Under the pieces are notes generated by a model. It was not told where the DNA came from, did not search any database, and saw nothing but the letters and a program-made list of their open reading frames with translations. DNA of 64,000 nucleotides from Paenibacillus sp. FSL H7-0737 (lineage in GTDB: Bacteria; Bacillota; Bacilli; Paenibacillales; Paenibacillaceae): the NCBI RefSeq assembly GCF_000758545.1, contig NZ_CP009279.1, positions 5,952,001 through 6,016,000 of the forward strand, read 5' to 3'. This document shows positions 8,409 to 16,020 of this stretch, piece by piece (the first letter of the stretch is position 1; every line of letters starts with the position of its first letter). The translations under genes and the position numbers were made by a program.

Positions 8409-9329
8409 TTATTTTAACTGAAGAAGTAAAAGCTCTTTCCAATGGGCTTCCAGTTCCATCTGATCCACGAGTTCTAGAAATTTGTAATAATGTGTACGCA
8501 TCCGAGCGGACGAATACAACAACGTACCAGAATCATTACATATCTGCTCGATCTCCTGCCTACGACTTAATATCCCTTCTGTTGTGCCTTTACCGTTAAA
8601 ATAATCAATCAACCAATCCTGTTCCTCATTAGCAGCCATTTTCAGTAAATATAAGGTAGGCACTGTTCTCTTGCGATGCAAAAAGTCATTTTTCTCTTCC
8701 CAGTTTAGCAAATCACGGAGATCATTCTTCATTTGAGCAGCAATGCCCACTTCATTGATATAAACCGCTACCTTTTCGTTCCAATCCCCGCAAGCGAGAA
8801 TAACGCCTATCATACAGGCAGAAATAAGCAGTGCCGAAGACTTTTGTTCAATTATGCTTATGTATTCTTCTTCGTTCTTGGATTCATTCATAAGGTCTAG
8901 GGTCTGACCATTGATGGCCGTAAGCATCTGCCGATTCATAATTTCGGATGCCTTCATTAGCCTGTCCTGCGGAAAGTCACAATCGAGTAAACCTTGATGT
9001 GCCAGCGTAAGGAAGCCTATCGCTATGTTTAAGGAGATCTCAGGTGGCGTCTGGCACCATATGGTGGAGGGTTGATCCTGATCCTGCAAATCATCAATAA
9101 TGTCCAGTCCGAGTATCATTAACTCAATGGATGCGGCTGCACGATAAATATCTGTCTGTTCACCAGCAAACATCCGGTAGTGAATGACACATAACTTGCT
9201 GAACAATAAGGTTTCTTTCAACTTCACTTCCAGAAAAGCTACAGCTGTCTCATGTAGGTATCCTACTAAAAAGTATTTTTTGAGTAATTCCCGTAGTTCA
9301 GCCTCAACATTCTCCCTCAGTTGTTCCAT
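8409..9329 (-). CDS. comQ: ComQ-like isoprenyltransferase
   Basis: This 306-residue member of the trans-polyprenyl synthase fold is predicted to attach a farnesyl or geranyl group to the ComX tryptophan. The first Asp-rich motif, IIDDLQDQDQ (about 77-86), is the form characteristic of ComQ; a second metal-binding region, QMKNDLRDLL, lies near 200. Chain-elongating synthases usually keep a full DDxxD there, which fits a dedicated ComX-modifying enzyme rather than a housekeeping prenyl synthase. I chose the ATG at 9329 because GTGAGGG precedes it; the GTG at 9359 has no clear site. The gene is followed after about 150 bases by comX, then comP and comA, the exact order of the B. subtilis locus. 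Confidence 0.9.
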   Translation of the reverse strand: MEQLRENVEAELRELLKKYFLVGYLHETAVAFLEVKLKETLLFSKLCVIHYRMFAGEQTDIYRAAASIELMILGLDIIDDLQDQDQPSTIWCQTPPEISLNIAIGFLTLAHQGLLDCDFPQDRLMKASEIMNRQMLTAINGQTLDLMNESKNEEEYISIIEQKSSALLISACMIGVILACGDWNEKVAVYINEVGIAAQMKNDLRDLLNWEEKNDFLHRKRTVPTLYLLKMAANEEQDWLIDYFNGKGTTEGILSRRQEIEQICNDSGTLLYSSARMRTHYYKFLELVDQMELEAHWKELLLLQLK

Positions 9330-9405
9330 TCGATCCCTCACCCTTGAGAAAATAACCACTTTACCATTTTAAAACAATTATTTTGAAAATAATATACCCT
9401 AACCC

Positions 9406-9433
9406 ATATTATTCCTTATAGTTCAAAATACAA
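9406..9433 (-). promoter_or_regulatory. Candidate comQ promoter
   Basis: On the minus strand, TTGTAT (9428-9433) and TAATAT (9406-9411) are 16 bases apart, about 75 bases before the comQ start. No ComA-like half-sites are seen here, unlike at comX. Confidence 0.3.
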
Positions 9434-9477
9434 GAAACGACATGAAGATAATAGTGCACAGTATAAGAATGCTTATA

Positions 9478-9530
9478 TTAAAAAAAGCGCCACCTTTCCT
9501 ATAATGAAGACTAGGAAAAATATGACGCTT
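9478..9530 (-). terminator. Two-part hairpin terminator after the 75-residue gene
   Basis: AAGCG/CGCTT (9485-9489 with 9526-9530) and TTTCCT/AGGAAA (9495-9500 with 9513-9518) form a nested imperfect stem, followed by a T run on the minus strand. It separates the CPBP/small-ORF unit from comQ. Confidence 0.65.
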
Positions 9531-9538
9531 ACTGTGGC

Positions 9539-9766
9539 TTAGGGTTCTCTGACGTTCAACTCATCCTTCTTAGATGGATGAGCCTCCAAGTAGTCCTGTG
9601 GGAGACTATTATTCTGACGATTCATAAATAGTGATTTCCCCAGCATTTGTAATACTAGCGAGTAAACCATCTTCATGCGGGTGCCTACTAATAATTCCCG
9701 GGTAGATAGATCCTCCAGATCTCCTTGGTACTCACCCAGCTCCTCCTCATCCGATAAACTAGGCAT
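9539..9766 (-). CDS. Small acidic protein of unknown function (75 residues)
   Basis: I do not recognise this protein. It is 75 residues long, with an acidic N-terminus (LSDEEELGEYQGDLEDL), a moderately hydrophobic centre (MVYSLVLQMLGKSLF) and a polar tail. No signal peptide or Cys motif is visible. AAGGAAG seven bases before the ATG and a terminator directly downstream support a real gene. It follows the CPBP protease gene by about 120 bases and precedes comQ. A role in immunity or pheromone handling is possible but is a guess from location. A 63-residue frame at 9688-9879 overlaps it in another frame and looks spurious. Confidence 0.5.
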   Translation of the reverse strand: MPSLSDEEELGEYQGDLEDLSTRELLVGTRMKMVYSLVLQMLGKSLFMNRQNNSLPQDYLEAHPSKKDELNVREP

Positions 9767-9885
9767 ACACTCACTTCCTTTTCAATGAGCAGTGTTATAC
9801 CGTTATCATATGATAGAAGTAGCTGCTTCACACCGAAAACCTTATTGCAATCTCCCGCCATTCTTTTACGTTTATCCAAAGCTCG

Positions 9886-10701
9886 TTAAATCATCAGATC
9901 GGATGTAGCTGCTTGCCGCTTCTTTCTTCGGTTGTGATTAAGTATCCAGATGGCCGTAGCGCCGTATATGATAACGGGGACTATCCCACTCTCCCCCGCA
10001 ATATATTCCAGCATTGGTGACGAAGTAGATGAAATATTACGAAACACGCTGTCTACAGCATTATTAGTTCCATGTAAAAGTACAGCCGGCCAGATACTGC
10101 CTGAGGTCAGGCGTAATTCATTTATAACGATTCCTGCAAAAACAACAGATAGGGTGAACAAGCCTACTACAATATAACGGTTCCCTGAAGAATGATAAGC
10201 ACGAGGGCCAAGAATTGCCGGGTAATGCCATAATGCCCAAATGAAGCCCATTGTTATACTTGAGCTCACTCTGCCCATCCACTGAAAACGCGGGAGGAGC
10301 CAGCCTCGCCAGCCTATTTCTTCTCCCAAGGCGGACAGCGAACCAAGCACAATATACACAGCCAAGTAAACACCCGTCTCGATCCATGAATCGGGAGAAA
10401 TCAAGCCTGATTTCCATCCACTCCAATAAACTGTATAGCCCGCTCCCAGTGAAAATAAGGGAATGAGCAAAGCCAATATGTACTCTTGTCCTCCTCTAAA
10501 TTTAAAGCCCAGCCTTCTCCAGCCTGCCGAACTGTATCCATCCCTTACAACGAGAAACATCATGATACACACCGCAAAAAACGGAGTATACCCGTATATG
10601 CCTTGTAATGAATCCGGGAGCAGCCGCATGCCAAGCGCCATGGCCCATACAATGGCAATAAATATCAGGGATTGTTTCTTATCCGAGATCAATCTCCTCA
10701 C
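9886..10701 (-). CDS. CPBP-family intramembrane metalloprotease
   Basis: This 271-residue integral membrane protein has about seven membrane helices. It carries the three CPBP (Rce1/Abi) motifs: EEIGWRGWLLPR (about 126-137), FIWALWHYP (about 153-161) and LLHGTNNAVD (about 205-215). The two Glu, the Arg and the His residues are all kept, so it should be an active glutamic-type intramembrane protease. Family members process prenylated CAAX proteins in eukaryotes, and in Gram-positive bacteria include bacteriocin immunity and peptide-maturation proteins. It lies between the NRPS/PKS exporter and comQXPA. The start is uncertain: the GTG at 10701 and a TTG at 10692 are possible, neither with ideal spacing. 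Confidence 0.85.
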   Translation of the reverse strand: MRRLISDKKQSLIFIAIVWAMALGMRLLPDSLQGIYGYTPFFAVCIMMFLVVRDGYSSAGWRRLGFKFRGGQEYILALLIPLFSLGAGYTVYWSGWKSGLISPDSWIETGVYLAVYIVLGSLSALGEEIGWRGWLLPRFQWMGRVSSSITMGFIWALWHYPAILGPRAYHSSGNRYIVVGLFTLSVVFAGIVINELRLTSGSIWPAVLLHGTNNAVDSVFRNISSTSSPMLEYIAGESGIVPVIIYGATAIWILNHNRRKKRQAATSDLMI

Positions 10702-10803
10702 CTACCCTTGTCTATTATATTTTGAATAAGCAACACATGCATTATATACAAAATATGATAGAATTATACATTAAGATAGATTCATAGAGAAAAAATAGAT
10801 TAA

Positions 10804-10846
10804 GGCCGTGCTCTAAAGTGAACATCATTCACATTAGAGCACGGCC
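10804..10846. terminator. Strong hairpin closing the NRPS/PKS-exporter operon
   Basis: A 13-bp perfect stem GGCCGTGCTCTAA/TTAGAGCACGGCC continues after one A-A mismatch into GTGAA/TTCAC around a five-base loop. It lies 28 bases after the last exporter gene. A clear T run is present only in the plus direction (CTTTT); the minus side has TTAATCTATTTTTT, so it may act in both directions. Confidence 0.75.
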
Positions 10847-10873
10847 CTTTTCCAGCATATTCGATTAGCTTAT

Positions 10874-11977
10874 TTATACGATTCTCGGCTTACGAATACT
10901 GCTTAACAAGAAGAGCAATAGGAAGAACAATAGCAATACCCCCGTCTCCAGATAAAGGGAAGAGAAACCTTTGCCGTTCAGAATTTTCTCCGCTGCGATA
11001 AGGATCCAGGTCGTCGGAACAAACTCACTGATTCCTTTCAGTACAGAAGGCATCATTTCTCTTGGCCAGAAGCATCCACCCAGCATACAAATAGGAACAT
11101 TAATCAAACCGATTAACGCATTGGCCTGCCTGGTTGTTGACGAGAAGCTGCTGACTAGTACACCCATGGAGATGCATACTAGCGAGAATAACATAAAGAA
11201 AAGGATTAGTGTTACGAGATGCGTTCCCATATCAAGCTTGAAGCCCTTAATCATGACATAAAACACAATAAGAATCTGGAAGACCGATAAGCCCAAGAAA
11301 CTCAGAATATTCTGAAGCATGTAGCTCTTCTGTTTCATGGGTGAATACAAGAGACGCTTGTATACACCCGAGGTCTTATCTTCGATAATCATCGTTGTAG
11401 AAGTTGTAATCAAGAATACCATGCTCATGACCAGAAATCCCAAGGCTCGCAACGATTGACTGAGGTCCCGCCCCTTGTCTTCGATGACCTTTAGTTCGGA
11501 AGTGAAGCTTCCGTTCTGATAGAGCTTTAATCCCTCATAAAAGCTCTCGCTGCTCCCTCCAGAGGATTTCCCTATATTTGCAGCAGCATTAGTAAAACTT
11601 TGAATATCCATTTTGATGGGGAGCGTCGCATCGGATTCCTCCACACTAAAGGTCTTAATCTTGGCGTCCTGCCCTTGAATCAATTTTTCCGTGAGCCCTT
11701 GATCGATTTGAATCGCGTAATCAATCTTGTTATTAATTAATTGATCCTGTATATCCTCTTTCTTCAGTACAATCAACCGACTGTCCTTCGATAATTTGTC
11801 TTGAATCATTTGAGTGTAAGGCGTCTTATCCTCGTCGGCAATACCAACCTTATATTTACTCTGCTGTACGGAACCTCCGATAATAATCATTGTGAACACA
11901 ATAGGTATAACCAACATGGTGATAAGCTTACCCTTCTTCTTGAACAACCGCTTGAGATTATTTTGGAATATAATCAT
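10874..11977 (-). CDS. ABC-2 exporter permease (second subunit)
   Basis: This 367-residue ABC-2-type membrane subunit has one N-terminal membrane helix (about 20-38), an extracytoplasmic domain of about 140 residues, and five or six C-terminal helices (about 180-360). Its start overlaps the stop of the first permease gene by four bases (ATGA type), showing translational coupling. With the preceding permease and the ATPase at 13106-14038 it forms a heterodimeric exporter of the DrrAB/YhaP kind. As the last gene of the biosynthetic operon, it probably exports the hybrid peptide-polyketide and gives self-protection. Substrate is inferred from context only. Confidence 0.88.
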   Translation of the reverse strand: MIIFQNNLKRLFKKKGKLITMLVIPIVFTMIIIGGSVQQSKYKVGIADEDKTPYTQMIQDKLSKDSRLIVLKKEDIQDQLINNKIDYAIQIDQGLTEKLIQGQDAKIKTFSVEESDATLPIKMDIQSFTNAAANIGKSSGGSSESFYEGLKLYQNGSFTSELKVIEDKGRDLSQSLRALGFLVMSMVFLITTSTTMIIEDKTSGVYKRLLYSPMKQKSYMLQNILSFLGLSVFQILIVFYVMIKGFKLDMGTHLVTLILFFMLFSLVCISMGVLVSSFSSTTRQANALIGLINVPICMLGGCFWPREMMPSVLKGISEFVPTTWILIAAEKILNGKGFSSLYLETGVLLLFFLLLFLLSSIRKPRIV

Positions 11978-13095
11978 GCTAACTTCCTCCTAGCTCCCCA
12001 TCCGGAAATGATAAAGATTACCGCAATAATGGTCCATAAGGCAATAAAGCATGAGGCCGAACCTATTGTACCTCCATAAATATTATTGAAAATAATCGTC
12101 TGCCCTAAATAATTAGGCGATAAATACATGAGCTGCTCAAGGTCTAGCTTGACATATCCTCCACCAATAAAAGTCATGATCGGCACCAGCATATTTAGAA
12201 TAGATGTAGAGCGTGCCTGATCCTTAGACAACATGCTGATCATAACTCCCAAGGCAGTTGAAAGCACGGCCAGTGTCAGCACCACCAGCATAATCATTCC
12301 TGGATTTGCTCCCCAGTTCGCATCAAATGCTACTTTAGTAAAGAAGTAGACGATCATAGCCTGCACGAACAATAGGGTGACACAACCGATGATCTTACCC
12401 ACAAAATGCTGCATAGGTCTCATCGGCGAACTGCGAAGCCTACGTCCAAGCGCGCCTGTGAAGTCCTGTGACATCTCATCACTACCGTATAATGCCCCTG
12501 CCATCAGGGTAAGCATGAGCATGGTTACTGCATAATAGTCCATAGATCCCGGTGTCTTACCACCAACAGAAACGGGAACCTCTTCTATCCCTCCAGACTT
12601 GGCATCATAATTCATTTTGGAATCCAGCTTAGCAAGTGCCTCTGTAGTATTAGCACCGATGATAAAGCTGTCTACAATGTTCTGTACAATCGTTACCCGG
12701 CTGTTCTTCACGTTATTGCTATAGATAGAGATAGCGCTCTTTTTCTTATCCATAATCGCCTTCGAGTAATCCTGATTCAGATAGATGAATGCGGAAGCAT
12801 CGCCATCTTTTACGCTCGTCATCCCTTCCTCTTCACTCTTCACCTCTTTGACGTTAAGCAATGTGGTGATCGCTTCGAGCTTAAGAAACTCATCGAAATT
12901 ACGGGAGACATCCCCTGCATCCGCGTTGTAGTATACGACGGAGGTCTTTTCCAGCTTAGTTGGCTCAAAAACCCCTTGCAGCGCGGTTCCTAGAATTAGT
13001 GTGATCAGCAGCGGCATAAACAATCTTTTGACAAACGTCCGGTAATCCCTAACGTTCGTGATGATCGTGTAATACGCGATATATAAAATGTTCAT
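11974..13095 (-). CDS. ABC-2 exporter permease (first subunit)
   Basis: This 373-residue ABC-2-type permease has the same plan as its neighbour: an N-terminal helix (about 24-42), a large outside loop (about 45-175) and five C-terminal helices, the last at about 345-365. The two permeases are clearly related but not duplicates at sequence level. Ten bases separate it from the ATPase gene, and it overlaps the next permease by four bases. It is part of the exporter ending the NRPS/PKS operon. Confidence 0.88.
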   Translation of the reverse strand: MNILYIAYYTIITNVRDYRTFVKRLFMPLLITLILGTALQGVFEPTKLEKTSVVYYNADAGDVSRNFDEFLKLEAITTLLNVKEVKSEEEGMTSVKDGDASAFIYLNQDYSKAIMDKKKSAISIYSNNVKNSRVTIVQNIVDSFIIGANTTEALAKLDSKMNYDAKSGGIEEVPVSVGGKTPGSMDYYAVTMLMLTLMAGALYGSDEMSQDFTGALGRRLRSSPMRPMQHFVGKIIGCVTLLFVQAMIVYFFTKVAFDANWGANPGMIMLVVLTLAVLSTALGVMISMLSKDQARSTSILNMLVPIMTFIGGGYVKLDLEQLMYLSPNYLGQTIIFNNIYGGTIGSASCFIALWTIIAVIFIISGWGARRKLA

Positions 13096-13105
13096 AAGGT
13101 ACCTC

Positions 13106-14038
13106 CTAATCCCGAAGGGTCCTTCCGGTTAGAGTAAGAAAGACGCTTTCCAGGCTAGGTCGCTCAACACCTATGGTAATAATCTCGGCGTGTGCGCTGG
13201 TTAACCGTTCAATCATACGGGTCAAGTTATTGCTGCCTTTTGTCGAAACGACTGTAATCCTGTTCTCATCTACCAAGCACTCAGTTACGCCTTCTACATT
13301 CTTCAGACTGTCTGCAAACATTTGACTCGTCGCAGCCACTTCGATAAAAGTCTTTTCCTCATTCGCAATTTGTTCCTTTAGTTCTTCACTAGTGCCGCAA
13401 GCGATTAAACGACCTTCATCCATAATGGCAATGGAGCTGCAAATCTCCTCAATCTCCTCCATGTAATGGGAGGTATAAATGATAGTGGAGCCTCTCCGGT
13501 TTAATTCGCAGATAGATTCGAGAATATGATTTCTGGACTGGGGATCTACGCCAACCGTGGGTTCATCCATAATAATCAGCTTCGGCTGGTGTACGATCGC
13601 ACAAGCAATATTTAATCGGCGCTGCATGCCTCCTGAATATTTGCCCGGCTTATCCTTTCTGCGGTCCCATAATCCTGTGAAATTTAATGCTTCTTCTACC
13701 CTTTCCTTAAGAAGCTTTCCTTTCAATCCATAAAGCTTGCCGAAAAACGTTACATTCTCGTAGGCAGTCAGCCCTTGGATTACGGCAATATCCTGCGGAA
13801 CAACACCGATTTGCTTTTTGATTTCCGTTCCTGCGGATTTCATCGTTTTGCCAAACAGAAGAATCTCACCTTCTTCAGGATCACTCAATCCACAAATAGT
13901 ACTAATCAAAGTTGTCTTCCCTGCACCATTCGGGCCTAGCAGACCGAAGATTTCGCCTTCTTTTACCGTCAGACTTACTTGATTTACAGCCGTTTTATTC
14001 TGGTAGCGTTTTACGATGCCATTCAGTTCCAATATCAT
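13106..14038 (-). CDS. ABC exporter ATP-binding subunit (DrrA type)
   Basis: This 310-residue ATPase shows Walker A (GPNGAGKTT, about 35-43), the signature YSGGMQRRLNIACA (about 133-146), Walker B (LIIMDEPTVGVDP) and the H-loop (YTSHYMEE). The C-terminal 80 residues form the DUF4162-like extension common in drug-exporting ATPases. It lies 27 bases after the lone KS gene and 10 bases before the first permease gene, so it belongs to the same transcript as the assembly line. Export of the product, with self-resistance, is the likely job. Confidence 0.92.
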   Translation of the reverse strand: MILELNGIVKRYQNKTAVNQVSLTVKEGEIFGLLGPNGAGKTTLISTICGLSDPEEGEILLFGKTMKSAGTEIKKQIGVVPQDIAVIQGLTAYENVTFFGKLYGLKGKLLKERVEEALNFTGLWDRRKDKPGKYSGGMQRRLNIACAIVHQPKLIIMDEPTVGVDPQSRNHILESICELNRRGSTIIYTSHYMEEIEEICSSIAIMDEGRLIACGTSEELKEQIANEEKTFIEVAATSQMFADSLKNVEGVTECLVDENRITVVSTKGSNNLTRMIERLTSAHAEIITIGVERPSLESVFLTLTGRTLRD

Positions 14039-14065
14039 TAACTCTCACTCCTCTTAGATAATTGA

Positions 14066-16009
14066 TTATTGAGCCCAGTGGCGAGTACGGTTAAAGGGAT
14101 ACACCGGCACGCTCAGCTTGTTCCAGCTTGAATCCTTATACCATAGCTTCCAGTCCAGTACGGCTCCGTTAACGAATAATTGGCAGATCTCCCGCGCAAT
14201 TTCCGTCTGTTCTACGGGTGCCTTTCTATCCTGCAATGCTGCTTGGAGAAGCAGGTTTGCTGCCTCCGACTGTTTTCTCCTCTGGCTTTCGGTGATCGCA
14301 GTGTCAGATGATCCTGCTGCGTATATTCCCTTATCCCGTAAATACCTTATGCCACTGCTGATGATCTCCTGAAGACGGATAAGCAGTTCCTCTAGGCTCG
14401 TAACTGGAATAGCCAAACGGTACTCATGCTGACCTCTCCCTGTATTGGCTGTATGGCATAAGTCTCCTATAGCGCTTGAAGGGTGATCCTCAATCCAGGA
14501 GATATACGCGTTCACCAATCGGATCAGCGAAGTCTCGTTAGTGGCTGAAAGTGTGAAGATATGCGTTTTCAGACGCTGTTCCTTCTCTGGCGAAGTTGTT
14601 TTGGAGACCGCAACCTCTTTGCTGCTATTGTCACTGAAAGCTTCCTCCACAATTAGATGACAGTTGGTTCCGCTATAGCCATAAGAATTGATTCCCGCTC
14701 TTCTCGGAGTGCCTTCAACCTCCCAAGCTACCTTTCGATCGTTCACATAAACGGCAGACTGAACAAATGGGATAAAGGGATTTGGCTCTTGAAAGCCGCC
14801 ACTTGGAGGTAGCGTCTTGTGCTTAAGTGCACCGATCACCTTGAGCAAGGAGGCAACACCTGAACCGGCAACCAGATGACCAATGTTTCCTTTCGTAGAG
14901 CCTATCGCACAGAACTGTTTCTTATCTGTCCGTGTTCTGAAAGCAGAAGTGATTCCGCTAAGCTCTATCGAATCGCCAAGCTTTGTCGCGAGTCCGTGTG
15001 CCTCTAAATAGGTAATCGTTTCAGGATCTATCTTGGCATCTTCCCAAGCATCAGTAATTGCATTTCGGATTCCCTCTGCGCTCATTTCCGCCAGTTTACT
15101 TGTGCTTCCATTATTACTGAGAGCACTGCCCTTTATGATGGCATGAATGTGATCCCTATCCTGTACGGCCTTCTGCAGGGGCTTCAATAAGAGAACTACT
15201 ACTCCTTCTCCCCAGGTTACCCCTCCAGGACTGCGGTCAAAGACTCGCGTAGTATCTTTGCTGGTCTCAAGCATGCTGTTCTGAACGATAGGATACAGAA
15301 AGAGATTAATACCACCCGTAATGGCCATAGTGCATTCTTTATTCCGAATGGCTTGGCAGGCCGTATGTACGGCTGCCATGCCGGAAGAACAACCGGTATC
15401 CACAACTAGACTAGGACCGTTAAGATTCAAATAATTTGAGATCCGACTGGCCAGAATTCCTGTCCATGAGCCTAAGAGCGTATCTGCATCCCTCGTTCTT
15501 TGAACATCCAAGTAAGAAAACAACATTCGATGGGTATGATCATTGCCAACATATACACCAGTCTTACTGCCATGGAGCTTTGTTCCCCCATATCCCCCCT
15601 CTTCGAGCGCTTCATAGGCTGTTTCTAGAAAGAGTCTTTGATAGGGATCTATGCTCTCTGCTTTTTTCGAAGGAATCCGGAAGAATTCAGCATCAAATTG
15701 ATCCAGATTCTCTAAATATCCACCACTGAAATAAGGATCACTGCCACGTAGATGCTCCGGAAGGAAGACATCCATGTCCTGCTTTCTGCTTTTCGGGAAA
15801 GGAACAACCGAGGAGATACCATTCTCCATGTTGCTCCAGAATTGCTGTGGATGGTCAGCACCCGGCAGTTTACAAGCCAGACCGATAATCGCAATGTCAC
15901 GGTTAACTGGAGCCATCTTTTTCAGCATAGTTAAGGCTGTACCTCTATCGAGTTCACCTTTTTGAAGAAGCTCCAGGATTTTGCGATTGATAACCTCCGT
16001 CTCACTCAT
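14066..16009 (-). CDS. Stand-alone terminal ketosynthase (KS plus AT-docking linker, no carrier)
   Basis: This 647-residue protein is the last assembly-line polypeptide. An N-terminal docking helix pair (about 5-32, LLQKGELDRGTALTML) precedes a ketosynthase (about 36-460). The flanking linker characteristic of trans-AT modules then runs to PVYPFNRTRHWAQ, where the protein simply stops: no DH, KR, ACP or TE follows. The catalytic Cys207 (DTGCSSG) and both His residues (EAHG near 343 and NIGHL near 383) are kept. However, the usual ACSS is GCSS and HGTGT is HGLAT. Both PKS neighbours have canonical motifs. It may receive the finished chain from the preceding ACP and take part in release, cyclisation or hydrolysis, or it may be a relict of a lost module. 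Confidence 0.9.
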   Translation of the reverse strand: MSETEVINRKILELLQKGELDRGTALTMLKKMAPVNRDIAIIGLACKLPGADHPQQFWSNMENGISSVVPFPKSRKQDMDVFLPEHLRGSDPYFSGGYLENLDQFDAEFFRIPSKKAESIDPYQRLFLETAYEALEEGGYGGTKLHGSKTGVYVGNDHTHRMLFSYLDVQRTRDADTLLGSWTGILASRISNYLNLNGPSLVVDTGCSSGMAAVHTACQAIRNKECTMAITGGINLFLYPIVQNSMLETSKDTTRVFDRSPGGVTWGEGVVVLLLKPLQKAVQDRDHIHAIIKGSALSNNGSTSKLAEMSAEGIRNAITDAWEDAKIDPETITYLEAHGLATKLGDSIELSGITSAFRTRTDKKQFCAIGSTKGNIGHLVAGSGVASLLKVIGALKHKTLPPSGGFQEPNPFIPFVQSAVYVNDRKVAWEVEGTPRRAGINSYGYSGTNCHLIVEEAFSDNSSKEVAVSKTTSPEKEQRLKTHIFTLSATNETSLIRLVNAYISWIEDHPSSAIGDLCHTANTGRGQHEYRLAIPVTSLEELLIRLQEIISSGIRYLRDKGIYAAGSSDTAITESQRRKQSEAANLLLQAALQDRKAPVEQTEIAREICQLFVNGAVLDWKLWYKDSSWNKLSVPVYPFNRTRHWAQ

Positions 16010-16020
16010 GCTCCCCCTCC

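Noticed and set aside
8409..9329. Housekeeping heptaprenyl or farnesyl diphosphate synthase
   Set aside because: The DDLQDQD motif, low similarity elsewhere and location next to comX and comP favour ComQ.
9688..9879. 63-residue minus-strand frame overlapping the 75-residue gene
   Set aside because: It overlaps the better-supported frame at 9539-9766 and has no convincing start signal.
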